Shown one piece after another: positions 36,868 to 50,489 of a DNA stretch of 64,000 nucleotides; the first letter of the stretch is position 1; each line of letters begins with the position of its first letter. Origin of the DNA: Pantoea sp. WMus005. GTDB lineage: Bacteria; Pseudomonadota; Gammaproteobacteria; Enterobacterales; Enterobacteriaceae. The DNA is taken from the NCBI RefSeq assembly GCF_013415305.1, contig NZ_JACBXU010000008.1:50485-114484 (forward strand), given 5' to 3'. The notes below the pieces were generated by a model, which saw only the letters and a list, made by a program, of their open reading frames with translations, made no database searches and was not told the DNA's origin. The position numbers and the translations under genes are program-made.

Positions 36868-37908
36868 TTATTTCTCACGCTTTTTTGCTCGCGCTGTACT
36901 GCCCCGGATGGTCAATCCGGCATCCAGCAACCGCGAACCGCTGATCACCCGTTTACCATTTAACTCATCCAGCAGCAGAAGCATCGCTTCCCGGCCTATC
37001 TGATAGCGCGGCTGGGTGACCGTGGTCAGCGGCGGCTCGCAGTAACGTGATAACTCAATGTCATCGAATCCGACCACAGAGAGATCTTCAGGTATCCGCA
37101 ATCCACAGCGTCTGGCCTGATTCATCGCCCCCAATGCCATAATGTCGCTGTGGCAGAACAGGGCACGCGGCGGTAGCGGCAGCGTCATCAGCTGATTCAT
37201 GGCGGCAACGCCCGCCTCAAACGTGAAGTCACCGCGCACAATATAAGTGGGATCGACCGTCAGCCCGCTGCGGCGCATCGCCTGGACATATCCCTGCAGA
37301 CGATACTGGCAGAGCGGCATCTCTTCCGGTCCGGCGATACAGGCGATCTGCGTATGGCCCAACTGCAGTAAATGATTCACCGCTTCAAACGCGGCGGTCA
37401 GGTTATCAATGTGAACCGTGGGCAGCGACATTTCCGGCGCAAACTCATTTGCCATCACCATGGGTGGCAGGTTACGTTGCTCATCAATGCTGGCATCAAA
37501 AGGCAGCTGTGAGCCAAGCAGCACCATGCCATCGATCTGTCGTGTGACCATCAGGTTGAGAAAGGTTCTCTCCTGCTGATTCTGATGGGCGCAGTCGCCG
37601 ATCAGTACCAGATAGCCCTCTTCGGCTGCTGTGACTTCGACGCCACGAATGATTTCACTAAAGAAGGGATCGCAGATGTCAGGGACAATGACCAGGATGG
37701 TACGTGTCTCATTACGACGCGCGTTGCGTGTGGGGCCATGTGCCGCATAGCCGACGGCGGCAACCGCCTGCTCGACTTTATGGCGGGTGGCCGCAGAAAC
37801 CTTTTCTGGATTCATCAGCGCACGCGATACGGTGGCGGTTGAGACGCCCGCGTGTTCCGCGACATCCTTCATCGTGGCGGCGGGCGATTGTTGATTCTGC
37901 TCCAACAC
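36868..37908 (-). CDS. cytR: LacI-family regulator CytR
   Basis: CytR represses nucleoside uptake and catabolism genes together with CRP and is released by cytidine. The protein has a LacI-type helix-turn-helix (ATMKDVAEHAGVSTATVSRAL, residues 11-31), the hinge, and the periplasmic-binding-like effector domain (RTILVIVPDICDPFFSEII onwards). The frame opens with GTG-TTG at 37908; AGGAG is 3 bases before GTG and 6 before TTG, so the start is one of the two. About 346 residues against 341 in E. coli. Confidence 0.95.
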   Translation of the reverse strand: MLEQNQQSPAATMKDVAEHAGVSTATVSRALMNPEKVSAATRHKVEQAVAAVGYAAHGPTRNARRNETRTILVIVPDICDPFFSEIIRGVEVTAAEEGYLVLIGDCAHQNQQERTFLNLMVTRQIDGMVLLGSQLPFDASIDEQRNLPPMVMANEFAPEMSLPTVHIDNLTAAFEAVNHLLQLGHTQIACIAGPEEMPLCQYRLQGYVQAMRRSGLTVDPTYIVRGDFTFEAGVAAMNQLMTLPLPPRALFCHSDIMALGAMNQARRCGLRIPEDLSVVGFDDIELSRYCEPPLTTVTQPRYQIGREAMLLLLDELNGKRVISGSRLLDAGLTIRGSTARAKKREK

Positions 37909-38069
37909 ATGCTCCTGACGCGTTATGGCGCGTTCGATTCTGTTTTTGCCTGACCTGAAAGCAAACCGGGCAACATTGTTAACGATTGCCCGGCTGGTTG
38001 TTACTTAATTTGCATAAAAATTGTGACTTATGCGACATTTTTCGATCTGGCTCGCAGTGTCAGAAAAAA

Positions 38070-40286
<2,217 letters not shown>

Positions 40287-40342
40287 TCATCGGGTAAGCT
40301 AGTGTACACGCTGACCCTGACGGCGGGTATCTCAGCAGAAGT

Positions 40343-40371
40343 TTGCAGCAATCGAAAGTTACCTGTATAAT
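40343..40371 (+). promoter_or_regulatory. rpmE promoter
   Basis: TTGCAG, 17-bp spacer, TATAAT; the -10 lies 120 bp before the rpmE ATG. A second TATAAT at 40412-40417 lacks a convincing -35. The long leader could host autoregulation, which is not visible directly. Confidence 0.7.
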
Positions 40372-40490
40372 ATGCCGCCTTCGGTGAGAAAGATCTGGCC
40401 GGAGTACACCCTATAATGTTCAACCGCGTGTGGTGCTGTGCAGGTTAACGCCTGGCACGGAGAGCGACACGGCCTTCTATGAGGTTTCCC

Positions 40491-40706
40491 ATGAAACAAG
40501 GTATTCACCCGAAATACGAAGCAGTTACTATCAAATGTACCTGCGGCAACGAGATTCACACCCGTTCAACACTGACTCACGAACTGAACCTGGACGTTTG
40601 TGGCAAATGCCACCCGTTCTATACCGGTAAGCAGCGTGAAGTGGCAACTGGTGGCCGTGTTGACCGCTTTAACAAGCGTTTCAGCGTGCCAGGCGCTAAA
40701 AAATAA
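40491..40706 (+). CDS. rpmE: 50S ribosomal protein L31 (zinc-binding form)
   Basis: L31 bridges the two ribosomal subunits. The 71-residue protein retains the four zinc-ligand cysteines C16, C18, C37 and C40 (KCTCGN, DVCGKC), marking the zinc-replete paralogue rather than YkgM. I chose ATG at 40491 after GAGGTTTCCC; the frame opens four codons earlier. It ends before a UUCG-loop terminator. Confidence 0.98.
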   Translation: MKQGIHPKYEAVTIKCTCGNEIHTRSTLTHELNLDVCGKCHPFYTGKQREVATGGRVDRFNKRFSVPGAKK

Positions 40707-40744
40707 GATTAAAAGGCACCTGAACCTGCGGGTTCGGCGGCAAG

Positions 40745-40772
40745 AAAAACCCAGCTTCGGCTGGGTTTTTTT
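40745..40772. terminator. Bidirectional terminator between rpmE and metJ
   Basis: Stem AACCCAGC/GCTGGGTT with the stable TTCG tetraloop, T run on the plus strand and A run (T on the minus strand) on the other side. Confidence 0.93.
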
Positions 40773-40784
40773 ATGGCTGAAAGA

Positions 40785-41102
40785 TCAATACTCCCAGGTA
40801 TCCGGGTCGACACCCATCTGGCGCATGATTGCTTTTGCTTCTTCCGGAATCTCATCACTGCGCTCTTTGCGCAGGTCGACGTCATCCGGCAGCGGTTGGC
40901 CCGTAAAGGCATGTAAAAAGGCTTCGCAAAGCAGCTCGCTGTTGGTGGCGTGACGCAGGTTGTTTACCTGACGACGGGTACGCTCATCCGTTAAAATCTT
41001 CAGCACGCTCAATGGGATAGATACTGTAATCTTCTTAACCTGCTCGCTCTTCTTACCGTGCTCAGCGTACGGGCTGATATATTCGCCGTTCCATTCAGCC
41101 AT
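40785..41102 (-). CDS. metJ: Methionine repressor MetJ
   Basis: MetJ is a ribbon-helix-helix dimer that, with S-adenosylmethionine, binds tandem MET boxes and shuts off methionine genes. The 105-residue protein contains the DNA-contacting strand [18 protein letters not shown] (about 23-40) and the helix pair [20 protein letters not shown]. It is divergent from metB across four MET boxes, so it regulates itself and metBL. Confidence 0.98.
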   Translation of the reverse strand: MAEWNGEYISPYAEHGKKSEQVKKITVSIPLSVLKILTDERTRRQVNNLRHATNSELLCEAFLHAFTGQPLPDDVDLRKERSDEIPEEAKAIMRQMGVDPDTWEY

Positions 41103-41284
41103 GGGTTACCTTAATTAATAAACGTTAAATGTGAGGAAATCAGCGGATTATGCCTGATTTTTTCCTGCCTGGCCCCTGATATGGCGGGTTTTCTTCGCTC
41201 ACTACCACTGCATTGCAGAGGGGAACGCCAGGCGATGACGCATAATTTTAGCGGTTATTGCGTTTTTGCTCAATCTATACGCAA

Positions 41285-41316
41285 AGACATTTAGATGTCC
41301 AGATGTATTGACGTCT
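41285..41316 (+). promoter_or_regulatory. Four tandem MET boxes between metJ and metB
   Basis: Four contiguous 8-mers, AGACATTT, AGATGTCC, AGATGTAT and TGACGTCT, match the AGACGTCT MetJ operator in phase. Confidence 0.92.
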
Positions 41317-41375
41317 AATTAGGGGGTGATATCCTGTGGGCTACCTTTTATTCACTCTTCAGGAACAATTCGCTC

Positions 41376-42536
41376 ATGACCCGTAAACCGGCAACCATCG
41401 CAGTGCGCAGCGGTTTGAATGATGACGAGCAATATGGCTGCGTTGTCCCGCCTATCCACCTCTCGACGACCTATAACTTCCTGGATTTCAATGAACCGCG
41501 TGCGCATGACTACTCCCGTCGTGGCAACCCCACTCGTGATGTCGTACAGCGTACCCTGGCCGAACTGGAAGGGGGAGCGGGCGCGGTATTAACCAATACC
41601 GGGATGTCGGCGATTCACCTGGTCACGACAGTGTTCCTGAAGCCTGGCGATCTGCTGGTTGCGCCACACGACTGTTATGGTGGCAGCTATCGACTGTTTG
41701 ACAGCCTGAACAAGCGCGGCGCGTATCGGGTGAAATTTGTCGATCAGGGCGATCCGGTGGCGCTTAAGGCGGCACTGGATGAAAGTCCTAAACTGGTGCT
41801 GATTGAAAGCCCCAGCAATCCGCTGCTACGCGTAGTGGATATCAGTGCAATTTGCGCCGCTGCGCGTGCGGCCGGCGCCATCAGCGTGGTGGATAACACC
41901 TTTATGAGTCCGGCGCTGCAGAACCCTCTGGCGCTGGGTGCTGATCTGGTGATCCACTCCTGTACCAAATACCTCAATGGCCACTCCGATGTGGTGGCGG
42001 GCGCGGTGATTGCCAAAGATCCGCAACTGGCGACCGACCTGGCCTGGTGGGCGAATAACATTGGTGTGACCGGCGCGGCGTTTGACAGCTATCTGCTGCT
42101 GCGTGGGATTCGTACGCTGTCGCCGCGTATTGCAGCGGCACAACGCAACGCACTTGCGATTGTTGAGTATCTGAAGCAGCAGAAGCGGGTGAAAAAGTTG
42201 TATCATCCTTCGCTGCCGGAAAACGCCGGACACGAACATGCCGTACGTCAGCAGCGCGGCTTTGGCGCGATGCTGAGTTTTGAAATCGACGGTGATGAGG
42301 CGCTGCTGCGCCGCTTCCTGAAAGCGTTGCGGCTATTTACGCTGGCGGAATCGCTGGGCGGAGTAGAGAGTCTGATCTCCCATACCGCCACCATGACGCA
42401 CGCGGGGATGTCGGCAGAAGCACGCGCGGCAGCGGGCATTTCCGATACGCTGCTACGGGTTTCTGTCGGTATTGAAGATCACGAAGATTTAATTGCCGAT
42501 CTGGATAATGCATTCCGGGTCGCAGCCGAGGGTTAA
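41376..42536 (+). CDS. metB: Cystathionine gamma-synthase
   Basis: MetB joins O-succinylhomoserine and cysteine to cystathionine. The 386-residue PLP enzyme has YSRRGNPTRDVVQRTLAELE near 46, the cofactor lysine K198 in HSCTKYLNGHSDVV, and SLGGVESLISHTATMTHAGM near the end. It is followed two bases later by metL, forming the metBL operon under MetJ control. Confidence 0.98.
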   Translation: MTRKPATIAVRSGLNDDEQYGCVVPPIHLSTTYNFLDFNEPRAHDYSRRGNPTRDVVQRTLAELEGGAGAVLTNTGMSAIHLVTTVFLKPGDLLVAPHDCYGGSYRLFDSLNKRGAYRVKFVDQGDPVALKAALDESPKLVLIESPSNPLLRVVDISAICAAARAAGAISVVDNTFMSPALQNPLALGADLVIHSCTKYLNGHSDVVAGAVIAKDPQLATDLAWWANNIGVTGAAFDSYLLLRGIRTLSPRIAAAQRNALAIVEYLKQQKRVKKLYHPSLPENAGHEHAVRQQRGFGAMLSFEIDGDEALLRRFLKALRLFTLAESLGGVESLISHTATMTHAGMSAEARAAAGISDTLLRVSVGIEDHEDLIADLDNAFRVAAEG

Positions 42537-42538
42537 GC

Positions 42539-44974
42539 ATGACGATTTCAGCAGGCGCCGGAACGCCGAACATCAGGCAGTTGCATAAGTTTGGCGGCAG
42601 CAGCCTGGCCGATGCGCGTTGTTATCAGCGCGTTGCCAGCATTATGGCGGACTACAGCCAGCCGGGCGATCTGATGGTAGTCTCTGCGGCAGGCTCAACG
42701 ACTAACCAGCTGATTAGCTGGCTGAAGCTGAGCCAGAACGATCGCCTCTCTGCGCACCAGGTGCAACAGGCTTTACGACGCTACCAGAGCGAACTGATCA
42801 GTGCGCTGCTGCCTGCTGAGATAGCCGAACCTTTAATTACCGCGTTTATTCACGATCTCGAAAAGCTGGCTGCCCTGCTGGATGCACCGATCACCGATGC
42901 GGTCTATGCCGAAGTGGTCGGGCACGGTGAAGTCTGGTCGGCACGCCTGATGTCAGCGGTACTGAGCCAGCGTGATCTGCAGGCCTGCTGGCTGGATGCG
43001 CGTGAGTTTCTGCGCGCTGAACGTGCTGCTCAACCGCAGGTGGATGAAGGTAAATCCTGGCCGCTGCTGCAGACTTTGCTGGCGCAACATCCGCACAAGC
43101 GCATCGTGGTAACCGGATTTATCAGCCGCAACGACGCCGGTGAAACCGTTCTGCTTGGCCGTAATGGCTCCGACTATTCTGCTACGCAGATTGGTGCGCT
43201 GGCGGGGGTCGGACGTGTGACCATCTGGAGCGATGTGGCGGGTGTTTACAGCGCCGATCCCCGCAAAGTCTCTGATGCCTGTCTGCTGCCGCTGCTAAGG
43301 CTTGATGAAGCCAGTGAGCTGGCGCGCCTGGCCGCGCCGGTGCTGCACACCCGTACGCTGCAGCCGGTTTCTGGCAGCGATATCGACCTGCAACTGCGCT
43401 GCAGTTATCAGCCGGAGCAGGGCTCAACCCGTATTGAACGCGTGCTGGCCTCCGGGACGGGCGCGCGTATTGTCACCAGTCACGATGATGTTTGCCTGAT
43501 TGAGATTCAGCTGCCAGAGCAGCATGACTTCGTTATCCTGCATAAAGAGATCGACCTGTTGCTGAAACGCGCGCAGCTGCGTCCGCTGGCGTTTGGCGTC
43601 CATCCTGATCGTCAACTGCTGCAGCTCTGTTATACCTCCGAAGTGGTTAACAGCGCCTTTTCGCTGCTACAGGATGCCGGTTTCCCGGGCCATCTGCAGC
43701 TGCGTGACGGCCTGGCGCTGGTGGCGCTGGTTGGCGCAGGCGTTACCCGCAATCCGCTGCATACCCATCGCTTCTGGCAGCAGTTAAAAGATCAGCCGGT
43801 TGAGTTCATCTGGCAGTCAGAAGAGCACATCAGCGTGGTCGCGGTGCTGCGCGTCGGCCCGACTCAGCATCTTATTCAGGGACTGCATCAGTCACTGTTC
43901 CGGGCAGAAAAACGCATCGGTCTGATGCTGTTTGGCAAAGGCAATATCGGTTCACGCTGGCTGGAGCTGTTTGCCCGCGATCAGGAAACGCTGTCAGCGC
44001 GAACCGGCTTTGAATTTGTGCTGGCGGGCGTGGTGGATAGCCGTCGCAGCCTCCTGAGCTATGATGGACTGGATGCCAGCCGGGCACTCGCCTTCTTTGA
44101 TGATGAAGCGGTGGAGCGCGATGAAGAGTCGCTGTTCCTGTGGATGCGTGCTCACCCGTTTGATGATCTGGTGGTGCTGGATGTTACGGCCAGCACACCG
44201 CTGGCGCAGCAGTATCTCGACTTCGCCAGCCACGGTTTTCATGTGATCAGCGCCAATAAGGTCGCGGGGGCGTCTGACAGTCAGACCTGGCGGCAGATTC
44301 GTGATGCCTTTACCAAAACCGGGCGTCACTGGCTGTATAACGCCACCGTCGGTGCCGGCCTGCCGATCAACTACACGGTGCGGGATCTGCGTGACAGTGG
44401 CGATACCATCCTGGCGATCAGTGGGATCTTCTCCGGCACCCTGTCGTGGCTGTTCCTGCAGTTTGATGGCACGGTGCCGTTTACTGAGCTCGTGGATCAG
44501 GCGTGGCAGCAGGGCCTGACCGAGCCCGATCCACGTGCCGATCTCTCGGGTCAGGATGTGATGCGCAAGCTGGTGATCCTGGCGCGTGAGGCAGGCTATA
44601 ACATCGAGCCGGATCAGGTGCGGGTTGAATCGCTGGTGCCGACAAACTGTCAACAAGGCTCAGTGGACCACTTCTTTGAGAATGGTGAAGAGCTGAACGA
44701 GCAGATGCTGCAACGGCTGGAAGCCGCGCAGGAGATGGATCTGGTGCTGCGTTACGTTGCCCGTTTTGATGCCAACGGTAAGGCGCGCGTGGGTGTTGAA
44801 GCGGTACGTCCGGAACATCCGCTGGCCTCACTGCTGCCGTGCGACAACGTCTTTGCGATTGAGAGTCGCTGGTATCGTGATAATCCGCTGGTGATCCGTG
44901 GACCTGGCGCAGGCCGGGATGTCACCGCTGGCGCTATCCAGTCAGATATTAATCGCCTTGCACAACTGCTGTAA
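42539..44974 (+). CDS. metL: Bifunctional aspartokinase II / homoserine dehydrogenase II
   Basis: MetL is a fused enzyme catalysing the first and third steps from aspartate to homoserine for methionine. The 811-residue protein has an N-terminal aspartokinase (KFGGSSLADA near 17, GRNGSDYSATQIGAL), a central ACT-like region, and a C-terminal homoserine dehydrogenase from about 460 (LMLFGKGNIGSRWLELF, SANKVAGASDSQTW, TVGAGLPINYTVRDL). It starts two bases after metB; a strong terminator follows at 44984. Confidence 0.98.
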   Translation: MTISAGAGTPNIRQLHKFGGSSLADARCYQRVASIMADYSQPGDLMVVSAAGSTTNQLISWLKLSQNDRLSAHQVQQALRRYQSELISALLPAEIAEPLITAFIHDLEKLAALLDAPITDAVYAEVVGHGEVWSARLMSAVLSQRDLQACWLDAREFLRAERAAQPQVDEGKSWPLLQTLLAQHPHKRIVVTGFISRNDAGETVLLGRNGSDYSATQIGALAGVGRVTIWSDVAGVYSADPRKVSDACLLPLLRLDEASELARLAAPVLHTRTLQPVSGSDIDLQLRCSYQPEQGSTRIERVLASGTGARIVTSHDDVCLIEIQLPEQHDFVILHKEIDLLLKRAQLRPLAFGVHPDRQLLQLCYTSEVVNSAFSLLQDAGFPGHLQLRDGLALVALVGAGVTRNPLHTHRFWQQLKDQPVEFIWQSEEHISVVAVLRVGPTQHLIQGLHQSLFRAEKRIGLMLFGKGNIGSRWLELFARDQETLSARTGFEFVLAGVVDSRRSLLSYDGLDASRALAFFDDEAVERDEESLFLWMRAHPFDDLVVLDVTASTPLAQQYLDFASHGFHVISANKVAGASDSQTWRQIRDAFTKTGRHWLYNATVGAGLPINYTVRDLRDSGDTILAISGIFSGTLSWLFLQFDGTVPFTELVDQAWQQGLTEPDPRADLSGQDVMRKLVILAREAGYNIEPDQVRVESLVPTNCQQGSVDHFFENGEELNEQMLQRLEAAQEMDLVLRYVARFDANGKARVGVEAVRPEHPLASLLPCDNVFAIESRWYRDNPLVIRGPGAGRDVTAGAIQSDINRLAQLL

Positions 44975-44983
44975 TTTCTCCTT

Positions 44984-45008
44984 ATCAGGCGCTTCGGCGC
45001 CTGATTTC
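44984..45008 (+). terminator. Terminator after metL
   Basis: Stem ATCAGGCGC/GCGCCTGAT with TTCG loop, followed by TTTC; starts nine bases after the stop codon. Confidence 0.82.
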
Positions 45009-45051
45009 AATGCGTTATCTCTTTCCGGTTGAATTCCCTTCATGTTGATTG

Positions 45052-45080
45052 AAAAATGATCACGTCTGTTGATCATTTTT
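45052..45080. repeat. Perfect 11-bp inverted repeat upstream of metF
   Basis: AAAAATGATCA, seven-base loop CGTCTGT, TGATCATTTTT. The right arm ends in five T, so it could be a second metL terminator active in both directions, or an operator. See findings. Confidence 0.8.
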
Positions 45081-45112
45081 AAGTTGACGGCACTCTCAGA
45101 TTACGTCACTTT

Positions 45113-45144
45113 GAACATCTGGACGTCTAAACGTGTAGATGTTC
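45113..45144 (+). promoter_or_regulatory. Four tandem MET boxes upstream of metF
   Basis: In-phase 8-mers GAACATCT, GGACGTCT, AAACGTGT and AGATGTTC match the MetJ operator; the array ends 32 bp before the metF ATG. Confidence 0.9.
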
Positions 45145-45167
45145 GCAGGCCAGTTGTTAATCGATGA

Positions 45168-46073
<906 letters not shown>

Positions 46074-46092
46074 TTGCTGCGCTTCAGCCAAT

Positions 46093-46121
46093 AAAAAAGT
46101 CGGGAGAGTCCCGACTTTTTT
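46093..46121. terminator. Bidirectional terminator between metF and ppc
   Basis: A long stem AAAAAAGTCGGGA/TCCCGACTTTTTT with loop GAG and T tracts in both directions, serving convergent metF and ppc. Confidence 0.93.
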
Positions 46122-46168
46122 GTTTTTGCTGGGTGACGGCACCGACGATTATCAGCGCCTGACCACGT

Positions 46169-48820
46169 TTAACCGGTATTGCGCATACCTGCCGCCACAC
46201 CTGCAATTGTCACCATCAGAGCCTGCTCTACGCGGGCATCCGGCTCATCGCCACGGGCTTCCTGCGCACGTGAACGATGCAGCAGTTCTGCCTGGAGTAC
46301 GTTAAGCGGATCGGTATAGACGTTACGCAGCGCAATCGACTCGGCGATCCACGGCTGGTCAGCCATCAGATGTGAGTCATTGGCGATGGTCAGTACCGCT
46401 TTGATATCCGCAGCAAGCTGTTCGCGCAGCTGTTTACCCAGCGGCCAGAGTGATTTATCGACCAGACGCTGATCGTAATATTCCGCCAGCCACAGGTCGG
46501 CTTTCGAGAAGACCATCTCCAGCATCCCCAGACGGGTGGAGAAGAATGGCCAGTCGCGGCACATCGCTTCCAGCTGATCCTGATGACCGGCTGCCATCGC
46601 CTGCTGTAATGCAGCGCCGGCACCCAGCCACGCAGGCAGCATCAGACGGTTCTGCGTCCAGGCGAAAATCCACGGAATCGCACGCAATGACTCTACGCCG
46701 CCGGTAGGCCGGCGTTTGGCCGGACGTGAGCCCAGCGGTAATTTACCCAGCTCCTGTTCCGGCGTCGCCGAGCGGAAGTAGGGTACGAAGTCAGCATTTT
46801 CACGCACATAACCGCGATACATCGCACAGGAGTCAGCCGAGAGCTGATCCATGATATCGCGCCATTCGCGTTTTGGCTCCGGCGGCGGCATCAGGTTCGC
46901 TTCCAGAATCGCGCCGGTGTAGAGCGACAGGCTGGCGATAGTGACAGCCGGTAAGCCATATTTAAAGCGGATCATCTCACCCTGTTCAGTCACACGCAGA
47001 CCACCGCGCAGGCTGCCTGGCGGTTGTGACAGCAGTGCAGCATGGGCGGGCGCGCCGCCACGACCAATGCTGCCGCCGCGTCCGTGGAACAGCGTTAGTG
47101 AAATTCCCGCCTTCTCGCAGGTTTTAATCAGCGCATCCTGCGCCTGATATTGCGCCCAGCTGGCGGCCATCACACCGGCATCTTTCGCCGAGTCAGAATA
47201 GCCAATCATTACCATCTGTTTGCCCTGAATAAAGCCGCGATACCAGTCGATGCTCAGCAGCTGGCTCATGACGTCGTTCGCGTTGTTCAGGTCATCAAGC
47301 GTTTCAAATAGCGGGGCAACCGGCATGGCATAACCGATACCGGCTTCCTTCAGCAGCAGATGCACGGCCAGTACGTCAGAAGGCGTTTTCGCCATCGAAA
47401 TAACATAGGCGGCGATAGAACCCTGTGGGGCTTCAGCCGCGACGCGGCAGGTCTCCAGTACTTCACGCGTCTCATCGCTGGGTTCCCAGGTCCGTGGCAG
47501 CAGTGGGCGCTTGGAATTCAGTTCACGGATCAGGAACGCCTGCTTGTCCGCTTCAGACCAGCTTTCATAATCGCCAAGGCCGAGATAGCGGGTCACTTCA
47601 GCGATCGCCTCTTTATGACGGGTGCTCTCCTGGCGCAGATCGATTCGCACCAAAGGCACGCCGAAGCATTTCACGCGGCGCAGCGTATCGAGCAACTGAC
47701 CGTTGGCGATAATGCCCATGCCGCACTGTTGCAGTGACTGATAGATGGCAAACAGCGGGTCCCACAGCTGATCGTTTGAAACCAGCAGATCGGCCGGACG
47801 CGGCAGACGTTCGCCTTTCAGGCGCCGTTCCAGGAAGGACTGGGTGGTCATTAACTGACTGCGCAGACGTTTCAGGATCACACGGTAAGGCTCAAGCGCT
47901 TCCGGATCGCCGCTGAGTTCGCGGATCTCTTCACTGCACTCGGACATCGACAACTCGGAGATCAGCACACCGATATCACGCAGGAACAGGTCAGTGGCTT
48001 TCCAGCGACTCAGCTGCATCACATGGCGGGTAATAGACGCCGTGACGTTCGGGTTACCGTCGCGGTCCCCGCCCATCCATGAGGTGAACTGAACCGGCAC
48101 GAAATCGACCGGCAGCTTGAGGCCAAACGCCTCTTCGACCTGCTCGTTAAGCTCACGCAGGAAAGCAGGAACGCCTTCCCACAGGCTATTTTCTACGACG
48201 GCAAAGCCCCATTTGGCTTCATCGATAGGGGTCGGACGATATTTTCGGATCTCATCAGTGTGCCACGCCTGCGCCACCAGTTGACGCAGACGGCGCATAA
48301 TCTGGTTACGTTCGTAATCGGAGACGTCACTGTGATCGAGCTGCTTCAGGCAACTGTTCACTTCAACCAGCTTGTGAATCAGCGTACGACGGGTGATTTC
48401 GGTCGGGTGGGCGGTCAGCACCAGTTCCAGTGACAGCGACTCAATGGCCGCAAGGATGTCGCTTTCGCTGATATCTTTCTGCTGCTTCAGGGTATCAAAG
48501 GTCTTTTTCAGCAGTTCAGGATGGTTCTCACCCTCGCCACTTTGCGAGATGGTCTGATACTGCTCAGCCACATTGGTGAGGTTCAGAAACTGGCTAAAAG
48601 CGCGTGCAACCGGCAGAAGCTCCTCGTTGGAGAGATTCTGCAGCGTATTGAGCAGTTCTTTACGATGAGTGTCATTTCCTGCACGGGATGACTTGGAGAG
48701 CTTACGGATGGTTTCCACCTGGTCGAGGATGTTCTCACCCAGTGCATCCTTAATCGTATCCCCGAGCAGTTTGCCGAGCATACTGACATTACTTCGCATT
48801 GCGGAATATTGTTCGTTCAT
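46169..48820 (-). CDS. ppc: Phosphoenolpyruvate carboxylase
   Basis: Ppc carboxylates phosphoenolpyruvate to oxaloacetate and refills the TCA cycle. The 883 residues equal the E. coli length. Conserved sites include the catalytic histidine in [11 protein letters not shown] near 138, the phosphoenolpyruvate loop [16 protein letters not shown] near 580, [11 protein letters not shown], and the aspartate-inhibitor-binding C-terminal MRNTG. It is convergent to metF. Confidence 0.98.
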   Translation of the reverse strand: MNEQYSAMRSNVSMLGKLLGDTIKDALGENILDQVETIRKLSKSSRAGNDTHRKELLNTLQNLSNEELLPVARAFSQFLNLTNVAEQYQTISQSGEGENHPELLKKTFDTLKQQKDISESDILAAIESLSLELVLTAHPTEITRRTLIHKLVEVNSCLKQLDHSDVSDYERNQIMRRLRQLVAQAWHTDEIRKYRPTPIDEAKWGFAVVENSLWEGVPAFLRELNEQVEEAFGLKLPVDFVPVQFTSWMGGDRDGNPNVTASITRHVMQLSRWKATDLFLRDIGVLISELSMSECSEEIRELSGDPEALEPYRVILKRLRSQLMTTQSFLERRLKGERLPRPADLLVSNDQLWDPLFAIYQSLQQCGMGIIANGQLLDTLRRVKCFGVPLVRIDLRQESTRHKEAIAEVTRYLGLGDYESWSEADKQAFLIRELNSKRPLLPRTWEPSDETREVLETCRVAAEAPQGSIAAYVISMAKTPSDVLAVHLLLKEAGIGYAMPVAPLFETLDDLNNANDVMSQLLSIDWYRGFIQGKQMVMIGYSDSAKDAGVMAASWAQYQAQDALIKTCEKAGISLTLFHGRGGSIGRGGAPAHAALLSQPPGSLRGGLRVTEQGEMIRFKYGLPAVTIASLSLYTGAILEANLMPPPEPKREWRDIMDQLSADSCAMYRGYVRENADFVPYFRSATPEQELGKLPLGSRPAKRRPTGGVESLRAIPWIFAWTQNRLMLPAWLGAGAALQQAMAAGHQDQLEAMCRDWPFFSTRLGMLEMVFSKADLWLAEYYDQRLVDKSLWPLGKQLREQLAADIKAVLTIANDSHLMADQPWIAESIALRNVYTDPLNVLQAELLHRSRAQEARGDEPDARVEQALMVTIAGVAAGMRNTG

Positions 48821-49173
48821 TGGACCCTGACACCCTTATCGTCTTGAAAAACCTCTACACCCGACCTTTCAGGCAGCAGAAAAAACAACAACATTGTGTT
48901 CCCCATAATCTACAGGGAACCGGCTCCGTTGCCGCCTGTCTGCATGCTGAAACGTTCTGGATAATCACCCGGTGGGCATAACATCGTCTTTTATCTAGCC
49001 ACGTAATGTTGCGTTCGTCAAATGCGTTAAAGTGCGCCGAAGATGTGGCTAACTAACGGAAATTCGTAGAATTTATTGGGAAAGAAGCGGGATAAGTTAT
49101 TCTTATTGTTAAATCCCGCAGAATGAAGGGGCATTTTGCTGTTAATACAGTGAAATGCCCCATTTGCTGTCAA
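48821..49173. other. Intergenic region between ppc and argE
   Basis: No gene seen. It must contain the ppc promoter (minus strand); no clear hexamer pair was identified. The right end holds a hairpin listed as an argE terminator candidate. Confidence 0.5.
49128..49161 (-). terminator. Candidate terminator of argE
   Basis: Stem GGGGCATTT/AAATGCCCC with a 16-base loop that can pair further (CTG/CAG), 13 bp after the argE stop. The minus-strand tail TTCATTCT is only moderately T-rich. Confidence 0.55.
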
Positions 49174-50322
49174 TCAGTGACAAAAATGCTGCACAACCTG
49201 ACTAATAAGTGCATGTGTCGGCTTAATAAATGCCGTATCGATAAATTCGTCTGGCTGATGTGCCTGATTTATTGAACCCGGACCCAGGACCAGCGTCGGA
49301 CAGAGTTGCTGAATAAACGGTGCCTCGGTGCAGTAGTTCACCACCTCGGTTGGCGTCCCCAGTAATTTTTCAACCACACTCACCAGCTCATGATTTGCCG
49401 GACACTCATAGCCCGGAATCGGAGGATGCAGTTCAGCCACCGTGACACGGCCCGGCCAGCGTGCACTCACCGGAGCCAGCGCTTCGTTCAGTAATCCATC
49501 CAGATCGCTCAGCGACAGGCCCGGCAGTGGACGGATATCCATATGCAGTTCACAGCAGGCGCAGATACGGTTCGCGGCGTCTCCGCCATGAATATGGCCG
49601 AAATTCATGGTCGGATAGGGAATAGCAAAGCCGTCATGGTGATAACGCTCCTGCAGCGTCGTGCGCAGTTGCATAAGATGAGTAATTGACTCATGCATCA
49701 GTTCAATGGCGTTGACGCCACGCGCGGGATCGCTGGAATGGCCCGATTTCCCCTCAATACGAATCACGTTCGACAGATGGCCTTTGTGCGCGCGTACCGG
49801 TTTAAGCGAAGTCGGTTCACCGATGATGGCGCAGTCGGGGCGCAGTTGCGTCGATTCAGAGAAATATTTGGCACCTGCCATGGTGGTCTCTTCATCGGCC
49901 GTGGCGAGGATATAGAGCGGCTTGCTCAGCGTGCTGACATCCACATCCCGCAGCGTATCAAGAATAAAGGCGAAAAAGCCTTTCATGTCTGCCGTACCCA
50001 GGCCATAAAGCTTGTTGTCGTGCTCGGTCAGGGTAAAGGGATCGCGCGTCCAGCGGCCATCATCAAAGGGAACGGTATCGGTATGACCGGCTAACAGCAG
50101 GCCGCCTGCACCGGTGCCGGTTCTCGCCAGCATGTTAAATTTATTGCGGGTGCCGGGGACCGGCTGCACTTCAACACTGAAGCCAAGGTCCCGGAACCAG
50201 CCGGCCAGCAAATTGATTAAAGTTTCATTACTCTGATCCAGTGCGGCATCGGTTGCGCTGATCGACGGTGTGGCGATTAACTGGCTGTAGAGTTCAATAA
50301 AAGGCGGTAATTTTGTCTTCAC
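49174..50322 (-). CDS. argE: Acetylornithine deacetylase
   Basis: ArgE releases acetate from N-acetylornithine to give ornithine. The 382-residue M20 metallohydrolase has zinc-site motifs [15 protein letters not shown] near 75, [13 protein letters not shown] near 110 and [10 protein letters not shown] near 143. The start is GTG at 50320-50322 ([12 protein letters not shown]), which aligns with E. coli MKNKLPPF and follows AAGGA; the longer frame crosses the ARG boxes. Divergent from argC. Confidence 0.97.
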   Translation of the reverse strand: MKTKLPPFIELYSQLIATPSISATDAALDQSNETLINLLAGWFRDLGFSVEVQPVPGTRNKFNMLARTGTGAGGLLLAGHTDTVPFDDGRWTRDPFTLTEHDNKLYGLGTADMKGFFAFILDTLRDVDVSTLSKPLYILATADEETTMAGAKYFSESTQLRPDCAIIGEPTSLKPVRAHKGHLSNVIRIEGKSGHSSDPARGVNAIELMHESITHLMQLRTTLQERYHHDGFAIPYPTMNFGHIHGGDAANRICACCELHMDIRPLPGLSLSDLDGLLNEALAPVSARWPGRVTVAELHPPIPGYECPANHELVSVVEKLLGTPTEVVNYCTEAPFIQQLCPTLVLGPGSINQAHQPDEFIDTAFIKPTHALISQVVQHFCH

Positions 50323-50343
50323 TGTTGGCTTTCCTTGGGTTAG

Positions 50344-50386
50344 GATGTATCCATATTCATGCAGTAATAGTGAATAAAAATACATT
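50344..50386. promoter_or_regulatory. ARG-box pair between argE and argC
   Basis: Two ArgR half-symmetric boxes, around TGTATCCATATTCA (50346-50359) and TGAATAAAAATACA (50371-50384), each near the TGAATWWWWATTCA consensus. The 11-bp spacing TGCAGTAATAG between the ATTCA and TGAAT arms equals that recalled for E. coli argECBH, so one operator pair likely controls both directions. Confidence 0.85.
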
Positions 50387-50489
50387 AACGTCTTCTGCAA
50401 GGGAACCATAAATCACTGCAGATGACAGGGTGGGTAACGGGGCAAGGCCGCGACCCGGAACGTGCGACTGTAAAAAGGGTTACAGCCTG

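Noticed and set aside
41285..41316. Four 8-bp tandem repeats considered as an unknown repeat element
   Set aside because: They are MET boxes matching AGACGTCT and sit between metJ and metB.
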